Assembly: GCA_016842065.1 (NCBI GenBank)
Contig: JAEPDS010000009.1
Coordinates: forward strand, 70,856 to 134,855
Direction of reading: 5' to 3'
Length of the DNA stretch: 64,000 bases
DNA from: Candidatus Thiodiazotropha sp. 'RUGA'
GTDB taxonomy: Bacteria > Pseudomonadota > Gammaproteobacteria > Chromatiales > Chromatiaceae
Shown here piece after piece: positions 62,156 to 64,000 of this stretch. A program made the translations under genes and the position numbers. How positions within the stretch are numbered: position 1 is the first letter of the stretch; each line of letters opens with the position of its first letter. The notes under the pieces were generated by a model. The model was given only the letters and a program-made list of their open reading frames with translations, made no database searches and had not been told where the DNA came from.

Positions 62156-63172
62156 CTATTTTGCATAACCCTGCAGGGTCTCTTCGGACCAGTAGCTGTC
62201 GTCGAGCTCCACATTCAGAGAGATGGTGTTGCGCGGCACGAATACCATGCTGTCTTTGCCATCCTGATGGCTGATGGCATAGATATAGCGGGGATAGCTG
62301 ATGCGCGGATCCGGCTGATCGAGGGATTGCCAATCCACCGAGACGGTCTTTATCTTTTCACCTTTTTTGTAGTAGACCGTGCGATAGACCGCAAAGGTTC
62401 GCTGATCGATATCACTGATGTGGTAGTCGTACCACCAGTTCTTGAAGCGGGTTGTACTTTTCAACCGATAGACCGGTTTGCCGATGTGGGCACACTGGGG
62501 TCCGGGCAGTCTCAGGGTATAGCGGCTCCTCTCCCAGGGCTCCAGCTGCATCACCTCCAGGCAGTTCTCAATCTTGCCCAGCCCGAGCAGCTCATGAATC
62601 TCATCCTCCGGGGTACGCAACACCAGCTCTCCATAGGTCAGATTGGTACCGAACCAGACATCTTCATAGGAAGGCTCATTGATGCGTCGGATCTTGCGCA
62701 GCGCCGGCAGCCACATGGAGAGGGTGGCGCTCTTCTGCGGGTCTGTATAGCGGGTCAACAGCACCCCTGTACCCTTGGTCTTGCCGGAGGTCAGTATCGC
62801 CATCTGCTGGGATTTGATCGCCGGATCCTCGGGCGAATTGTTGACGTAGGTATCGAAGGTCTGAACCCCGGGCTTGCGCCCCTGGGTGCGCATCGCCAAA
62901 GGAGCCCGGTTGACCACCACGGAAACATCCCGACCCTGGCGCCGACTGAGGGCATTGTCCAGCAGACCGCCATGGGCTGCGGTATAGGCCTGTCGCGCAA
63001 TCTCCTGCGCATCGTTCAGCGGCTCTGCATGATGCGCTGAATCAGCGGCCAGGAGTCCCTCACCAGACAGCCAGATCAGAACTGCCAGTAGACAATGTGG
63101 GCATTTTCGATACATGGCCCTGACTCTGCCATGGATGACCACAGCAGACAAGCGAGTGAAATCCCTAATCAT
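62156..63172 (-). CDS. LolA-like outer-membrane lipoprotein-sorting family protein
   Basis: About 338 residues. Of the possible starts the ATG at 63172 has AGGGA six bases upstream, and an internal ATG at 63115 gives a more standard signal peptide (MYRKCPHCLLAVLIWLSGEGLLA). Longer frames overlap hslV and are rejected. The mature part reads like the LolA/LolB-fold outer-membrane lipoprotein-sorting family: TLSMWLPALRKIRRINEPSYEDVWFGTNLTYGELVLR, and WWYDYHISDIDQRTFAVYRTVYYKKGEKIKTVSVDWQSLDQ. It would bind a lipid or hydrophobic cargo in the periplasm. It lies just upstream of the MMPL/RND exporter on the same strand with about 50 bases between, so the two likely work together. Confidence 0.78.
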   Translation of the reverse strand: MIRDFTRLSAVVIHGRVRAMYRKCPHCLLAVLIWLSGEGLLAADSAHHAEPLNDAQEIARQAYTAAHGGLLDNALSRRQGRDVSVVVNRAPLAMRTQGRKPGVQTFDTYVNNSPEDPAIKSQQMAILTSGKTKGTGVLLTRYTDPQKSATLSMWLPALRKIRRINEPSYEDVWFGTNLTYGELVLRTPEDEIHELLGLGKIENCLEVMQLEPWERSRYTLRLPGPQCAHIGKPVYRLKSTTRFKNWWYDYHISDIDQRTFAVYRTVYYKKGEKIKTVSVDWQSLDQPDPRISYPRYIYAISHQDGKDSMVFVPRNTISLNVELDDSYWSEETLQGYAK

Positions 63173-63284
63173 GTTGCTTCCCTGTAACAATTCATCCCGT
63201 AGCCGAAAGCTAGTCCTCGCCCGAGCTCGAATGGAAACAAACCAAACAGCAATCACGCAATGCGGAATCACAATCGAAACCGAT

Positions 63285-63313
63285 TTTTCACCGGCCCGCC
63301 CCTCAGGTACAAT
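63285..63313 (+). promoter_or_regulatory. Candidate sigma-70 promoter of hslV
   Basis: TTTTCA (63285-63290) and TACAAT (63308-63313) are 17 bases apart, with a start about 30 bases before the hslV GTG. A heat-shock sigma-32 promoter would be expected for hslVU, but I see no good CTTGAAA/CCCCAT pair at the right spacing. Confidence 0.4.
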
Positions 63314-63346
63314 TGCCGGCTCTCTAGTCAAGCATTCAGGATTGCA

Positions 63347-63892
63347 GTGGAAAATTTCAGAGGCACCACAATTCTCTCCGTCAGGCGCGGCGGTAAAGTC
63401 GTGATCGGCGGTGACGGCCAGGTCTCCCTGGGCAATACGGTCATGAAGGGCAACGCCCGCAAAGTCCGGCAACTCCACAAGGGCCAGGTGATCGCCGGAT
63501 TCGCCGGCGCCACGGCGGATGCCTTCACCCTGTTTGAGCGGTTTGAGGGTAAACTGGAGAAACATCAGGGCCATCTGACCCGAGCGGCGGTTGAAATGGC
63601 CAAGGACTGGCGAACCGACCGGGCGCTGCGTCGTTTGGAGGCGCTGCTCTGTGTGGCCGACGCCAAGGCCTCTCTGATCATCTCGGGCACCGGCGATGTG
63701 ATTGAACCGGAACAGAGTCTGATGGCGATCGGTTCCGGCGGCAGCTTTGCCCAGGCCGCTGCCCGCGCGTTGTTGGAAAATACGGAACTCGGCGCCCGTG
63801 AGATCGTCGAAAAGGGGCTTGGTATTGCTGCTGACATCTGCATCTATACCAACCACAACCGGGTACTCGAAGAGCTGGACAGCGAAACTTAA
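63347..63892 (+). CDS. hslV: HslV, peptidase subunit of the HslVU protease
   Basis: A 181-residue proteasome-like peptidase. It starts with GTG at 63347, which has CAGG six bases upstream, and begins [14 protein letters not shown]. The active-site Thr follows the short propeptide ([38 protein letters not shown]). It forms a double hexamer that degrades proteins unfolded by the ATPase HslU. The normal next gene is hslU; the last 108 bases show no clear start of it, so it lies beyond the window or has moved. A small stem-loop (CCCCTGCTG / CAGCGGGG) sits at 63940-63961 without a U-run. Confidence 0.94.
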   Translation: MENFRGTTILSVRRGGKVVIGGDGQVSLGNTVMKGNARKVRQLHKGQVIAGFAGATADAFTLFERFEGKLEKHQGHLTRAAVEMAKDWRTDRALRRLEALLCVADAKASLIISGTGDVIEPEQSLMAIGSGGSFAQAAARALLENTELGAREIVEKGLGIAADICIYTNHNRVLEELDSET

Positions 63893-64000
63893 TCCGGATC
63901 AACCCGAACCAAGCTGCGAGGTCGGCAGAATCGAGCACTCCCCTGCTGGCAGGCAGCGGGGCAGAAACTGTGCAGATGTGCCGCGACAGCGCTTAAAAAC

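Noticed and set aside
63173-63856. N-terminal extension of the LolA-like frame
   Set aside because: It overlaps hslV on the other strand; the ATG at 63172 has a good ribosome site and leads into a signal-like segment.
63940-63961. Stem-loop after hslV as an intrinsic terminator
   Set aside because: The stem has a bulge and there is no U-tract after it.
1-64000. tRNA, rRNA, riboswitch, phage or transposase genes
   Set aside because: None was recognised on reading both strands; gaps held only repeats or nothing clear. A covariance-model scan would be the decisive test.

Overview
The window looks like chromosomal DNA of a free-living or host-associated gammaproteobacterium. This rests on the class I adenylate cyclase, the block lptM-dapF-DUF484-xerC, hslV, a YheS-type ABC-F protein, a gsp (type II secretion) operon and FkpA/Mip-like and LpxL-like proteins. 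A sulfur-oxidising Chromatiales-type relative would fit the style of the genes, but nothing here fixes the genus. I saw no tRNA, rRNA, CRISPR array, phage or insertion sequence. Several kinds of intergenic inverted repeat are present.

Layout. (1) 55-7039: surface glycan genes. These are a lipoprotein, an LpxL-like acyltransferase, a Wzm/Wzt-type polysaccharide ABC exporter and a GtrC/GtrA/GtrB-like glycosylation cassette. (2) 7237-16750: housekeeping and signalling, with an FKBP isomerase, a SRPBCC/GyrI-like protein, CyaA, a PAS protein with a degenerate GGDEF domain, a DUF2939 protein, an RRM protein and YheS. (3) 16943-24831: a ten-gene T2SS operon in the order E-F-G-H-I-J-K-L-M-C, with no gspD. 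(4) 25420-27294: a WbpM/CapD-like nucleotide-sugar dehydratase. (5) 27317-34865: a sensory island. It holds a one-piece Aer-like receptor, a split PAS / receptor / PAS trio resembling Campylobacter CetB-CetA-CetC with an added zinc-binding CZB domain, and a PAS3-GAF-GGDEF-EAL protein. (6) 34906-41809: a Cus-type copper/silver efflux operon. (7) 41995-49384: exosortase H, its partner membrane protein, and a divergent 1970-residue protein of 14 DUF11-like repeats ending in an IPTLxxWG-type sorting tail. (8) 49501-56306: a SPOR-like membrane protein and a four-gene polysaccharide cluster. (9) 56453-63892: lptM-dapF-DUF484-xerC, an RND/MMPL exporter with a LolA-like partner, and hslV.

Much of the window concerns the cell surface: glycan export and decoration, T2SS, an exosortase with a giant adjacent substrate, metal efflux, and taxis/c-di-GMP signalling. 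The two most notable systems are the XrtH locus with its giant divergent target (41995-49384) and the split energy-taxis receptor next to a fused version (27317-31722). At least four partial or complete copies of one CCGCAAAT-type palindromic repeat lie between genes, together with several other inverted-repeat elements.
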